Of a stretch of 64,000 nucleotides of DNA, positions 18,871 to 30,014 are shown piece by piece. How positions within the stretch are numbered: the first letter of the stretch is position 1; each line of letters opens with the position of its first letter. The notes below the pieces were generated by a model, which had not been told where the DNA came from, searched no databases, and saw only the letters and a program-made list of their open reading frames with translations. The DNA is from Azolla caroliniana. Its lineage: Eukaryota > Polypodiophyta. The DNA lies in contig JBHGNT010000004.1 in NCBI GenBank assembly GCA_043228905.1, forward strand, positions 13,888,001-13,952,000, written 5' to 3'. A program made the position numbers and the translations under genes.

Positions 18871-19845
18871 TCGTATCTTAGGGCATGTTTGATTCCATAC
18901 ACCTAATTGTTGATTATTCTAATTAAATTTTAATTTCATAAGTAGTGTTTCACTTATATGATTTTCTAGTAATTATTATTTACCCGCCCACAATTAACTC
19001 TCCTTTTTCCACTTCCTTTTCATGTATAAAGTATTTACATCGTTTATTTTAATGTAACCTTTACGTGTAGACTATTTTTTCGTATGGAGTGGCTTGTTGA
19101 ACGATTTTTTTCAACGGGTCATCTAGGTTTAACTCTTATCATCAAGCCTTAGAAAACGAGTAAAACCATATGAGTTCCCTTATTGATGTTTTACTCATAG
19201 ATTTGAGTATTACATCTTTGCGCACAACACCATCATCACTTGTATCAATTTGTGGCTTATGTCACAATTGTGCAAGTTATAACAATCATATTGGGATGTA
19301 TATGTGCATACCTTGCACTTCCCATTTATTTGTGACATTGTTTTTTTCGTAGGTAACACATGGGTTCTTTTTTTTTTACCCTTGTTTTCGTCACTACTTA
19401 ACTCTTATGAGTAGTGCCTTATTTTATCATTTTATCATCACGTTTGCTTATTGCTCGCAAGACTAGAATATTACTTGTGAGTGCACTTGTTTTTTCATGT
19501 AATACACTTTCTCGACCATATAATACATGATGGGTTGGCATTAATATAAGGCTATCTAGGAAATTTCATTGATGTAAGAACCATGGTTGAGCCTCAGGGA
19601 GCCGCCATGATTACTCAAGATAGAGATCCGAGAAATACATCTTAGCTATGTTTTCCCCCATGGTTTTTAAAACACCATAGTGTTACCATAGTTATCGGAT
19701 CTCGAATCACATCTCATATGTCTAGAGGGGTAAAGACATGAGATACTTTCTTGGATAAAGTTCTTTCAATCAAAATTTCAAGCATTCATTTTGCTTGTGT
19801 ATTTTCTGAACCTCCTTATTTTATTGCATACCCACAGCGTGCATC

Positions 19846-22800
19846 ATGGAACAAGTTTTCAACGCAGTTGGAACGATCTCTCCAAATGAGACCTCTCAAC
19901 CCCAATCCGCATCTCGCACACAAGCTGAGATCACTATTGAGCAATTGCTCACTACTACCTTGAATCAATTGGCTGAAATGAGACAGGCCAATATGGCATT
20001 GGAAAAGAAATTCCCAGAATTAACTATTGAGTCCAAGAAAGAAGGTGAACCTTCCTTCGTAGTCACGCCTTTCAAGGGAGATAAGAAAGAAAGAACCGAG
20101 GAGGCCATTAGCACTTGGCTTGGTCGTTGGGAGTCTCACTTTGAGCTTCATCCCAAGCCCGATGCAGTAAAAATTGGTTATGTCGGTCGTGAGTTAGGTG
20201 GCCGAGCTGCTGCTTGGTGGCGTGGCCTAAGGACCGCAAAAAACTTACCCACAACTTGGGAAGGTTTCGTTGATGTTTTTAAGAAACAATTCTTGCAGCC
20301 ACCTTCTCAAACCGAACAAGCGCAATACTTGCTCACATTGTCTAGTAAGCCATTTACCTCTCTCGAGGATTATGTGCATCACGCTCGAACCCAGATCCAA
20401 AAATCGAGACTTACGGGTGAGAAATGGTTTGTCGCTTGTTTTTTGAATGGTATTCCCAATGGGGATTATCATTGGATTGTCCATGACAAGGACCCCACAA
20501 CTTTCGAGGAAGCCGTCAACATTGTGTTGTGATACCATAGGACTTCCAAGAAAGACCACAATAAACCTGAGTTCGCCAAAACTCCGAATGTCAAGTTCAT
20601 TGGGAAATGTAAGCAATCCAGTGACACTCTTGACCGCGACTCAAAGAAACCGAACCTCTTCTGTGCATATTGCAAGAAGCGGGGCCACACAAAGGATACC
20701 TGTCGTCGTCTTGAGAGGAAGTCAATGAACACCCCTCCTCAAGACAAATCTACGAGTCACACAGGTGAGTCTTTTGATATTGTTGAAGTTCATACCAATC
20801 ACTTAAGTTTATGTGAATGCACTTTTCCTTCACATTTACTTGGACCTAATGATTTACTCCGAGCAGTCGGATATATCAATGGAACACAAGCACATTTCTT
20901 GTTTGATTCCGGTAGTTCTCACAATTTTCTTAATGATCACTTTGTGCAGCAAATGGAGCTCCACATAAACGCAAGTGATCATATCTATCAAGTTCACATG
21001 GCAAATGGAAACGTTCAATACATCAGTGGCATTGTTTGTCAATTGCCAATTCAAATAGATACTTATTTGGAGAAGCTTGACTTTCATGTTATGAAATTAC
21101 AATCCGCAGATGTCATTTTAGGATATCCTTGGTTTTTTAATAAAAACCCTTCTTTGTCCATTGATTGGGTTAATCACTCAATCACATTTGAACTTAATAA
21201 TTGTAAACATTTTATTCAATGTTCCAAACTTCCTTCTCATTCACTTGTGTCTTCTAAATCTTTAAGTGAGTATTCTAGTTCATTAATTTATTCGTGTGTA
21301 ATTGATCCTGCGGTTCAATTTTATTATTTTAATATTGGCGCCACACAATTACCACATTTTGAGCAACGATTACTCGACTCTATTTTAGAGGATTTTCAAG
21401 ATGTGTTTCCTACTGAATTACCGCTTACTTTACCACCTAAACGTAATGTGGACCATCAAATTGAACTCATCCCTGGGGCTGCTCCTGTGAGCATTCCACC
21501 TTACCGACTTAGTCGATTAGAAGAGGATGAGATCGCTAAACAGCTTAAGGAATACTTGAGTATGGGCCACATTAGGTATAGTAAATCACCTTGGGGTGCG
21601 CCAGTTCTATTAGTCAAGAAGAAGGAAGGTTCGTGGCGAATGTGTATCAATTATCGCCGTTTGAATAAAATGACAATTAAGAATGCATATCCATTACCTC
21701 GTGCCGATGATTTGATTGATCGTTTGCACGGGGCTCGATATTTTACGAAAATTGACTTACGAACTGGTTATCATCAGATTCGCATCGCCGAGGATGATAT
21801 TCCTAAAACCGCTTTTCATACGCGCTATGGCCATTATGAGTTTTTAGTCATGCCGTTTGGGTTGACTAATGCTCCAGCCACATTCCAACAAGCGGTGAAT
21901 GATGTTTTCCGAGATCAACTCGGTGATTTTGTTGTCGTCTTCTTGGATGATATTTTGATATATAGCCGTACCTTGCAAGATCATGTTCAACATGTTCGAT
22001 TTGTTTTGCGAAAGTTGCGTGACAACTCTTTCTATGCAAAACATTCAAAATGTGACTTCTTCCAAAAATCTATTGTGTACCTAGGTCATTTAATTACAGA
22101 AAATGGCGTTGAAATTGAACCTTCTCGTATTGAAAAGGTTAAACTTTGGCCCATTCCTCGTAATATTCGTGAACTTAGATCATTCTTAGGGTTTGTTGGA
22201 TTTTTACGAAAATCAATTCGTAACTATTCCAAATTGACTACGCCATTAACTGACCTTTTAAAAGGTCATCCACGTAAGTCTGTCAAACCAATTTCATGGA
22301 ATGAACAACTTGACAAATCATTTGAGACACTCAAGGAGCATGTGTGTCAGGCTCCCACTCTTCTATTACCAGACCCTTCTAAGCCTTTCTCAATTGAAAC
22401 CGATGCTAGTGATTATGCTATTGGTGCCGTTCTTTATCAAGGTGGTCACCCTATTGCTTTTGAAAGTAAGAAGCTTGATGTTGCTCAATCTCGGTATTCG
22501 GTTCAAGAGAAAGAGTTGTTTGCGGTGATACACGCACATAAAACATGGAGGCACTATCTCTATGGAAATAAATTTGTGGTTACAACAGACCATCAATCAT
22601 TAAAGTATTTTTGTGACCAGCCCGATCTTGTTGGTCGTAAAGGCCGTTGGGCTGACCTTATGCAAGATTTTGATTTTTCCATACGATATCGCAAGGGTTC
22701 TATGAACACCGTTGCTGATGCTCTTAGTCGCATTAAAGAAGTTAACATGCTTAGCTTCACGGAAATAAAATCTGATCTTTTAGATCACCTTCGAGGGAAA

Positions 22801-24249
22801 TACCTTGATGACAGTTATTTCTCAAAATACTGGACGAAAGCCGAATTTGGTTTAGATGCCGATACTAGCACCCTACCCTCGAAGGCGACCTTTCACATTA
22901 CAAACGGTTTGCTCTACCGTAGTGGAAAGGTCTGTGTTCCAGATTTACCAAATGTTAAACAGAAATTTTTTCATGAATGTCATGATGCACCATCTGCTGG
23001 TCATCCTGGAATACAACGCACACTCGTTCTCATCTCGTGTACTTTTTTCTGGCCTAAGATGCGCTCTGACGTGCATAAATACGTAACTCAATGCTTACAA
23101 TGTCAGATTAATAAGTCGGAACGACTTAAAGCTGCTGGTCTTTTACATCCCTTAGATATTCCCAACAATAAATGGGAAAGTATCTCGATGGATTTTATTG
23201 TTAGTTTACCTCGTACACAGAGGGGTCATGATGCCATATGGGTTGTCGTTGACAGGCTAACAAAATTAGCTAGATTTATTCCTACAAAAACCACGGTAAC
23301 CGCTCAACAGTTGGCTTATCAATTTGTTGATGAGTTATTTCGTTTTTATGGATTACCGATGGATATTGTTAGTGATCGAGATTCCAAGTTTACTAACGAC
23401 TTTTGGACTCAGGTCTTTAAGAAACTAGAAACTACGTTGAGCATGAGTTCCGCAGATCATCCTCAGTCTGATGGACAAACTGAACGAGTTAATCAAATTA
23501 TTGAGGACATGCTTCGAGCTTATGTAGCAAAAACCCCTTCTAAGTGGGAGCAATACCTTTCTATCTTAGAATTTGCCTATAATAGCTCTAAACATACATC
23601 CACTGGATATAGTCCTTTTATGTTGATGTATGGTTTTCAGCCACGTGCCCCAGTTGATGTCATGATTCATCGTGATACATTAGATAGTACACGCAATTTT
23701 TTGCAAGACATGAACCAAATGTTGCATATTGCCAAAGAAAATGTCAAGACAGCTCAAGATCGTGCTCGATTTTATGCTGATCAGGATAGACGTCCTCGTG
23801 CATTTACTATTGGTCAAAAAGTTTTTTTGCGTGTCCCGACTGATTCTACGTCATTATCTATGGGCAAGTGCGCTAAGTTAGCCCCACGATATTGTGGCCC
23901 ATTTGAAATCCTTAAGCGAGTTGGGTCATCTGCTTATCACCTTGCCTTACCTCCTAACGTTGGTATTCATCCTGTTTTTCACGTCAGTCGTCTAAAACCA
24001 TTTTTAGGCTCTGGTGATAACACCATCACAATCCAAGATCTTGTAACATTAGAGGATTTTTCTTACAAACCTCATGTTCCTGAACGAATTCTTGATTCTC
24101 GTACTAAACGTTTACGTTCTAAAGAGATTCGGCTATTCAAGATCAAATGGATGGATAAACCTATTGATGATGCCACATGGGAACGCGAGCATTCGCTTAA
24201 GGCACAATTTCCTCACTTTATATTGCAAGAGTGCAATCTTTTGAAGTAG
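19846..24249 (+). CDS. GYP-1 gag-pol polyprotein (one in-frame TGA at 20530)
   Basis: One frame of 1467 codons. Order: Gag capsid core (LGRWESHFELHP, RAAAWWRGL, codons about 80-180); TGA at codon 229; CCHC knuckle CAYCKKRGHTKDTC (codons 273-286); aspartic protease FDSGSS (D at codon 354); RT with FLDDILIYS (catalytic DD at codons 701-702); RNase H starting IETDASDYAIGAV (about 850); integrase HHCC (HECHDAPSAGH ... CLQC) and DDE core (MDFIVSLP, VSDRDSKFTNDF, GQTERVNQ); a chromodomain-like tail (PERILDSRT ... KIKWMDKPIDDATWE). The start is the first ATG after the leader. The TGA stands where an arginine codon CGA would fit by a single C-to-T change. Without it the product would process into capsid and enzymes of a virus-like particle. 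Confidence 0.93.
20530..20532 (+). other. Single in-frame stop (TGA) in GYP-1 gag-pol
   Basis: Frame-preserving TGA between the capsid core and the zinc knuckle; the same frame continues open for 1239 codons. It is best read as deamination of a CGA codon. Confidence 0.9.
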
Positions 24250-24256
24250 GGGAGTA
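24246..24256 (+). promoter_or_regulatory. GYP-1 polypurine tract
   Basis: Purine-rich GTAGGGGAGTA lies between the gag-pol stop codon (TAG, 24247-24249, inside this tract) and the 3' LTR. Confidence 0.8.
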
Positions 24257-24730
24257 TGTTATGTACACATAACGTTGGTGAGGGTAGGTCACTAATATTT
24301 ACATTAGTGAAGGGTATGTTCACTATTATTAAAAAGGGGACTAATGATTGGATAGAATGAATGATATGTGCATGCACTATCATGATTTAGACAACCAATG
24401 AATAGAGAGCCTTTTAGAAAGGCACATCTATTCAAGGGGCCTTGGAAAAGGTATAAATATGAGGCTTAGCTACCCTCATAGGGATCATCACGTCGGAAGG
24501 CTGCTGTCGTAGACACCGGTGGTGCGGGCTAGGCTTTCGTCTCGACGATCGTGTTTATCTCTTCCAAGGTATTAGTCATCCTAATATCCGGCGGTATGGG
24601 ACGTCGGTGGTAGGTTGGCTATGTCTAGATCATAGCTCGGGGGTGGTCGGGTGGAACGGGTTCTTCTATCCAATCTATTTTCTTCCTTATTACTTGATTT
24701 GGTCTATTGATTAGTAATAGACTCTTAACA
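24257..24730 (+). repeat. GYP-1 3' LTR
   Basis: 474 bp, three substitutions from the 5' LTR; TSD TTCAT follows at 24731-24735. Confidence 0.98.
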
Positions 24731-24735
24731 TTCAT

Positions 24736-25528
24736 CGACATGAGCCTGTACAACAACTTCAATGAAGAGAGCAAGGCTCATGAGCTCTGGGAGAAGATCG
24801 GCATAATGTTTCAAAACAAAAATGCTGTTAATCAGGTGTCGGTATTCCGGAAGCTAGTAAGACTCCGGTACCAAGATGGCTCCAGCATGGCGGAGCATAT
24901 GAATGCCTTCCAGGGGCTAATACACCAGGCAACGTCATTGGAAGTACCTCTTGCCGATGAGGTACTAGCGTTACTCCTGCTTAGTTCCCTCCCGGATAGC
25001 TGGGAGACGTTGGTTGTCACTTTGGGCAACGCCGGGCCGGAAGGAAAACGGTTATCCCTAGCAAGAGTAAAGTCGAGCTTGCTAGATGAGGAGGTGCGTC
25101 GGAAAGACAAAGATACGAGCTCCGACTCCAAAGCGCTTCTTACCGAATCGGAGCGCGGAAGACATAGAAACCGTAGTTCCCAGAACCGGGAGAAGTCGGG
25201 GACACGGTCAAAGTCAAGGGGGAGGCCTACTTGCTTCTATTGCGGCAAGTCGGGACACTTCCAAAAGAACTATCGGCATTTCCGTAAAGACAAGGAAACT
25301 GACGGTACCGATTCGAAGCAAACCCCGGACCGGAACGGTAAGGACCGGAACAGTAAAGACCGGAGGGGGCCGGAACGGAAGGGAACGACGGCAATCGTGG
25401 CAAGTGAAGAGGAGTTGATGCTCATCACCGAAGAGAGTGAGATAAACCTTGCCGGTGACGAGATGACCTGGGTGGTAGTTCCACCTTACCCCGGACCAGA
25501 AATGCTTCGCATCCTACTCAGCCGGTGA
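24736..25528 (+). pseudogene. COP-C1 gag, C-terminal piece, and start of protease
   Basis: Continues the frame interrupted at 17619: MSLYNNFNEESKAHELW and FRKLVRLRYQDGSSMAEH are typical TNT1-like Gag. The knuckle CFYCGKSGHFQKNY has tyrosine in place of the fourth ligand, cysteine, so zinc binding is doubtful. At 25472, after TWVV, about 13 bases including the catalytic DSG codons of the protease are missing; the frame shifts and stops at 25526. The original continuation can be read in the next frame from about 25475. Confidence 0.88.
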
Positions 25529-27430
25529 CCACGGCTGTGTCCGGATGGGAAATGAAGGTACATGCCGAATTGTCGGCATAGGAGACGTGTGGCTAACAAC
25601 ACCAACCGGATGCAAGTTGCTGCTGAAGGATGTCCGACACGTTCCGGAAGTTCGTCTGAACCTGATATCAGCCGGTCGGCTAGATGATGAAGGCTACACA
25701 GGTAGCATCCGGATTAGTGTCTTAAAGTTCAGCAAAGGGAGCCTGATTGTGGCTCAGGCCCGGAAGGTAAACACACTGTACCTGATGAATGCCCGGATAT
25801 GTCTGGAAGAAGTGAACGTGGCATCCGACACTGCCGGTGAGCTATGGCAGAAGAGGCTGTGTCATATGAGCGAGAAGGGGATGAAGAGGCTTGCAGACGA
25901 CAACCTCATTCCAGTGAAGAACGTGCACTTAGAGAAGTGCACTGATTGTCTGGCCAGTAAGCAGAACCGGACCTCCTTCCGACCAAGGCCACCGATGAGA
26001 CGTAATGCACCACTGGAGTTGGTGCATACAGATGTGTGTCAAGTAGACACGAAGTCACATGCCGGAGTGCAGTACTTCGTGACGTTCATAGATGACCACA
26101 GCCGGAAGCTGTGGGCCACACTGCTGAAGACGAAGGATCAGGTGTTATCCGTCTTCAAAGAGCTCCACGCGAGAGTGGAAAGAGAAACCGGCCGGAAGCT
26201 GAAGGCGGTTCGAGCAGATAACGGAGGAGAGTACCGGGGGCAGTTCGAGGAGTACTGCCGCTCGAAAGGAATCCGGCTCGAATTTACCGTGCCGAAGATG
26301 CCGGAACTAAACGAACTGGCCGAGAGGATGAACCGGACCATAATGGAGAGGGTCCGGAGTATGCTAGCGCATGCAAAACTACCCAAGAAGTTTTGGGCTG
26401 AGGCACTGTCGACGGCGACATACGTGATAAATAGATCACCCTCAGTACCCTTGGACGGAGACACACCACAGAGAGTGTGGAGCGGTAAGGAAGTATCCTA
26501 CCGGCATCTGAAGGTGTTCGGGTGTCTCGCGTACGTGCATGTAGCAAAGGACCGGAGAGGAAAGTTAGATCCAAAGACCCGGCCATGCATATTCCTCGGT
26601 TACGGTGACGATGAGTTCGGCTACCGAGTGTGGGACCCGGTCGACAAGAAGGTATTTCGGAGTCGAGATATTATCTTCATGGAGGACAAGACGCTCGCCG
26701 ACTGGGAGTCGGAGAAGAAGATAATGAACTCTGAGTCGACCGGTAAGGACAGACTCTACGATGAGCAGACCCAACCAGCAAGAGACCGGTTAGCACTCGA
26801 GGAACCAGCCGGTTACGGTGAGGATACCGAACCAGTAGAAGAAGTAGAGGAAGCTAAGACTGGAACCGGCCAAGACCCCGAATCAGATTCGGATGAAGAG
26901 CAAATGGAGGAGCCGGTTACCGAAGCCCGAAGGCGTAGATATCCTCTCAGAGAAAGAAGGGCCCCCCGGAGATTTCCAGATGCAGAGCATGTTCTGCTGA
27001 CCGATGAGGGGGAGCCGGAAAGCTTCGAAGAAGTGAAGGAAGACACCCACAGCCGAAGATGGTTAAGTGCCATGCAGGACGAGATGGATTCCCTGCATGA
27101 GAACCATACATACGAATTGGTGGAGTTGCCGAAAGGAAAGTTGGCACTCCGAAACAAGTGGGTGTACAAGTTGAAACCGGGAGATGCCGGCAACCCCCCG
27201 AGATACAAAGCCAGGATCGTGGTGAAGGGGTTCCAGCAGAAGAAGGGCGTGGACTTCGACGAGATATTTGCCCCGGTAGTAAAGATGACCTCCATCCGGA
27301 TGGTGCTGAGTATAGCAGCAAGCATGAACCTCGAGGTAGAGCAGTTGGACGTGAAGACGACATTCCTTCACGGCGACCTCGAAGAGGAGATCTACATGCA
27401 GCAACCGGAAGGATTTGTGGAGAAAGGGAA
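25475..27430 (+). pseudogene. COP-C1 protease remainder, integrase and RT N-terminus
   Basis: A long open frame (from ATG 25545) covers the protease C-terminal part (GIGDVWLTTPTG, RHVPEVRLNLISAG), the pre-integrase motif LWQKRLCHMSEKGM, the zinc-finger cysteines CTDCLASKQNR, the DDE core (VHTDVCQVDT, FIDDHSRKLW, VRADNGGEYRGQF, LNELAERMNRT) and RT up to EVEQLDVKTTFLHGDLEEEIYM. The NGVAER-type motif reads LNELAER. A deletion near 27427 removes a few RT codons before SLYGLKQAP and shifts the frame. Confidence 0.9.
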
Positions 27431-28557
27431 GGAGCCTGTACGGACTGAAGCAGGCTCCCTGGCAATGGTACCGGAAGTTCGACTCCTTCATGACCGATCT
27501 AGGGTACCACAAGACGCAGGCCGATCACTGCGTGTTTGTGAAGAAGTTCGAAGGAGGGGACTTCTTAATACTCCTCCTATATGTGGATGACATGTTGATC
27601 GTCAGACGTGACCAAGTCAAAATACGGATGCTGAAGAAGGCTCTCAACCGGACCTTCTCAATGAAAGACTTGGGTCTGGCAAGACAGATGCTGGGGATGC
27701 ACATCATTTGGGACTGGTCAAAGAAGCAATTATGCCTGTCACAAGAGAAGTATGTGACAAAGGTGCTTCACCGGTTCAACATGTCAGATGCGAAACCGGT
27801 CGGATCGACACTTCCGGCAAACTGCAAGCTTTCCGACAAGCAAAGCCCGAAGACGAAAGGAGAGAAGGCAGATATGATGAAGATTCCATATGCCTCTGCC
27901 GTCGGGAGCTTGATGTACGCAATGGTTTGTACCCGACCGGATATTGGATACACAGTCGGAGTGGTGAGCCGGTTTATGAGCAATCCCGGCAAGGATCACT
28001 GGAACGCGGTCAAATGGATACTCCGGTATTTGAAGGGCACTTCAAATATGTGTCTCCGATTCGGCTCCGGAAAACCTCAACTGGACGGTTTCACCGATTC
28101 GGACATGTCGGCTGATGTGGATACCAGCCGATCTACATCCGGGTATGTAATGACATATGCAGGGGGAGCTGTTTCGTGGCAGTCGAGGCTGCAGAAGACG
28201 GTTGCATTGTCAACCACGGAGGCGGAGTACATGGCGGTTGTGGAAGCCGGCAAGGAAATTTTATGGATGAAGGACTTCATCGGAGAGCTCGGTATACGGC
28301 AAGAGGAATACCGACTCTATTGCGACAGTCAAAGTGCCATCCACCTTGCTAAGAATGCGGCCTACCATTCCCGGACGAAGCATATCCAGCGGAGGTATCA
28401 CTGGATCCGGGAAAGAGTAGATGACCAGGAGTTCGCACTGACGAAGATCCACACGGCCGAGAACGGGTCAGATATGCTGACCAAAGTGCTGACACCCGAC
28501 AAGCTGGGCGCATGCCGGAAGAGGATCGGACTGGTAAGACACCCCATGCCGGAGTGA
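27431..28557 (+). pseudogene. COP-C1 RT C-terminal part and RNase H
   Basis: Open frame from [16 protein letters not shown]. The catalytic YVDD is at 27580-27591 (LLLYVDDMLIV). Then MKDLGLARQMLGM and YASAVGSLMYAMVCTRPDI. RNase H has STSGYVMTYAGGAVSW, VALSTTEAEYMAV, YCDSQSAIHLAKN and HIQRRYHWIRE, ending PMPE at 28557. The C-terminus ends just before the PPT, the usual copia arrangement, with no extension. Confidence 0.92.
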
Positions 28558-28567
28558 AGGGGGAGTT
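28556..28567 (+). promoter_or_regulatory. COP-C1 polypurine tract
   Basis: GAAGGGGGAGTT immediately before the 3' LTR. Confidence 0.9.
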
Positions 28568-29235
28568 TGTTGGGAGACAGGTCCCTCCGGATGGTGCAGG
28601 CCCGGTATGAACCGGATGAGGAGTACCCGGATACGGAGAGCCGGATGGTGCAGGCCCGGTATGAACCGGATGAGGAGTACCCGGCTACGGAGAGCCGGAT
28701 GGTGCAGGCCCGGTATGAACCGGATGAGGAGTACCCGGGTACGGAGAGCCGGATGGTGCGGGCCCGGTATGAACCGGAGGAAGAGACATATTCGTAAATA
28801 TGTTTCTGAGAGCCCATTGTGGCTATATTTGTAAATAGCCGAAAAGTCATATTAGTATAAATATGACTTAGGGCAAACTAATATGTAGATATAGTTATTA
28901 TTTTCTTTGTTGGTGCAAGAAGAAGATAGAGTGCGTAACTGTACAGAGAGAGAGAGAGACGAGGTCGTTGCCTCTGTTGTAACCGCCGCCTGTGGCGAAG
29001 ATCGTGAGCACGAGGTCGTTGCCTCTGTGAACTCACTGTTTTGTACATTCTTACATAGTGATAGTTTGCAGCCCGTGGGCTGCCGTGGTTTTTTCCCCTA
29101 GTTTGGGGTTTTCCACGTAAACCTCCTGTGTATCTTTCTCCTCTTTGTGTCGTGTTCTATTTCCCGTTTTCTGTGTATGAAAAGAGGCTCGGTTGTGGCC
29201 GAGCCTTGCGCATAAGGAACGTTGGGTTCCCGTCA
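28568..29235 (+). repeat. COP-C1 3' LTR
   Basis: 668 bp; 106 bp longer than the 5' LTR because U3 has four rather than two copies of the 54-bp repeat (minus a 2-bp GA change). Followed by TSD GCTCG. Confidence 0.97.
28588..28785. repeat. 54-bp tandem repeat in COP-C1 U3
   Basis: Four units of 54 bp, each starting CCGGATGGTGCAGGCCC and ending with the ACGGAGAG region; the 54-bp length keeps an open frame through the array. A diverged version lies at about 38725-38920 in reverse orientation. Confidence 0.95.
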
Positions 29236-30014
29236 GCTCGCTCTCGGCCATGCCGGAATTAGCATCGATCTTGGAATTACGATCGAGAGGGGTAGACACA
29301 GGTTTGCACTCCGTCATTCCGAACTTGTAGAGTAAGTTGAGAACGTAGTGCCGTTGTGATATCATTATTCCGACTAGTGTTCGAATTACTTCAATGCCTA
29401 GGAAGTAATGGAGCTCGTGCAGGTCTTTCATTTCGAATCTGCAGGAAAGAAGTGATTTGACCTTGTTAATCTCGGCTGGATCTTTTCCTCCGATGACCAA
29501 AATCATCCACGTAAAGGATGACGACTATTGGGCTATCCGACTCATTTCGGATGTACAGAGAAGTATCGGATTTTGACATTCGAAATCTGATCTGATGAAG
29601 ATATTGCTTGATCTTCGAGTGCCATGCACGTGGTGCTTGTTTGAGGCCATAAAGTGGTTTCTTAAGTCTACATACGTCGTGTGGATAGTTACGCGATTCA
29701 AATCTGGATGGTTGAATCACATACACTTCCTCTTCTAATTCTCCTTGGAGGAAGACGTTTTTCACGTCCATCTAGTGGAGGTGCCACCCATTCATTGCGG
29801 ACATGGCCATTACGGTCATCTTTGCCACCGGGGCAAAGGTCTCTTTGTAGTCTACGCCGTGGGTTTGTGCGTATCCTTTCGCAACAAGATGTGCTTTGAG
29901 GCGATTTACAAGGCCGTCGGCATTGTGTTTCACTTTGTAAATCCACCTGCAACCAATTGCTTTCTTGTTCAAAGGGTGAGGAACGAGATCCCAGGTCTCG
30001 TTTTTGCATAACGT
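29236..30014 (-). pseudogene. COP-B2 piece 2: reverse transcriptase core
   Basis: Minus-strand RT between COP-C1 and GYP-2. Blocks from right to left: LCKNETWDLVPHPLNKKAIGCRW (30010), [47 protein letters not shown] (29771), [22 protein letters not shown] (about 29505), then DLHELHYFLGIEVIRTLVG (29440) to SGMAESEL. A stop after WHLH and a frameshift after YVDD break it. Left end joins 16831 and right end joins 36004 once the inserts are removed. Confidence 0.9.

Larger units (their letters stand above)
18107..19845 (+). other. GYP-1 untranslated leader, about 1.7 kb
   Basis: No coding region. It contains two tandem-repeat blocks (18341-18510 and about 18548-18870). The stretch at 19584-19612 is conserved in the old relic at 8043. 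An unusually long leader for a gypsy element; it may hold packaging or translation signals. Confidence 0.85.
17620..24730 (+). mobile_element. GYP-1, near-intact chromovirus-type Ty3/gypsy element
   Basis: Both LTRs are 474 bp and differ at only three positions (near 17813, 18035 and 18082). TSD TTCAT at 17615-17619 and 24731-24735. Initiator tRNA-Met PBS, long leader with tandem repeats, one gag-pol frame broken by a single TGA, PPT, 3' LTR. By its LTRs it is among the youngest elements in the window and the one closest to being autonomous. Confidence 0.97.
16832..29235 (+). mobile_element. COP-C1, TNT1-like Ty1/copia element split by GYP-1
   Basis: 5' LTR 16832-17393, 3' LTR 28568-29235, TSD GCTCG at 16827-16831 and 29236-29240. 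GYP-1 (17620-24730) sits in gag. The LTRs differ by three substitutions, a GA-run length change and two copies of a 54-bp U3 repeat, so insertion is recent. Coding defects: the zinc knuckle's last cysteine is tyrosine, the protease active-site codons are deleted, and a small deletion breaks RT near 27430. It must have moved with help if these defects predate insertion. Confidence 0.95.

Noticed and set aside
20530-20532. Programmed stop-codon readthrough separating gag from pol in GYP-1
   Set aside because: The TGA lies before the zinc knuckle, inside gag, and fits a CpG deamination; no recoding signal is apparent.
26813-27512. Long antisense open frames (up to 172 codons) in COP-C1 pol
   Set aside because: They are shadows of the GC-rich sense frame, which has clear integrase and RT motifs; the antisense products resemble nothing.
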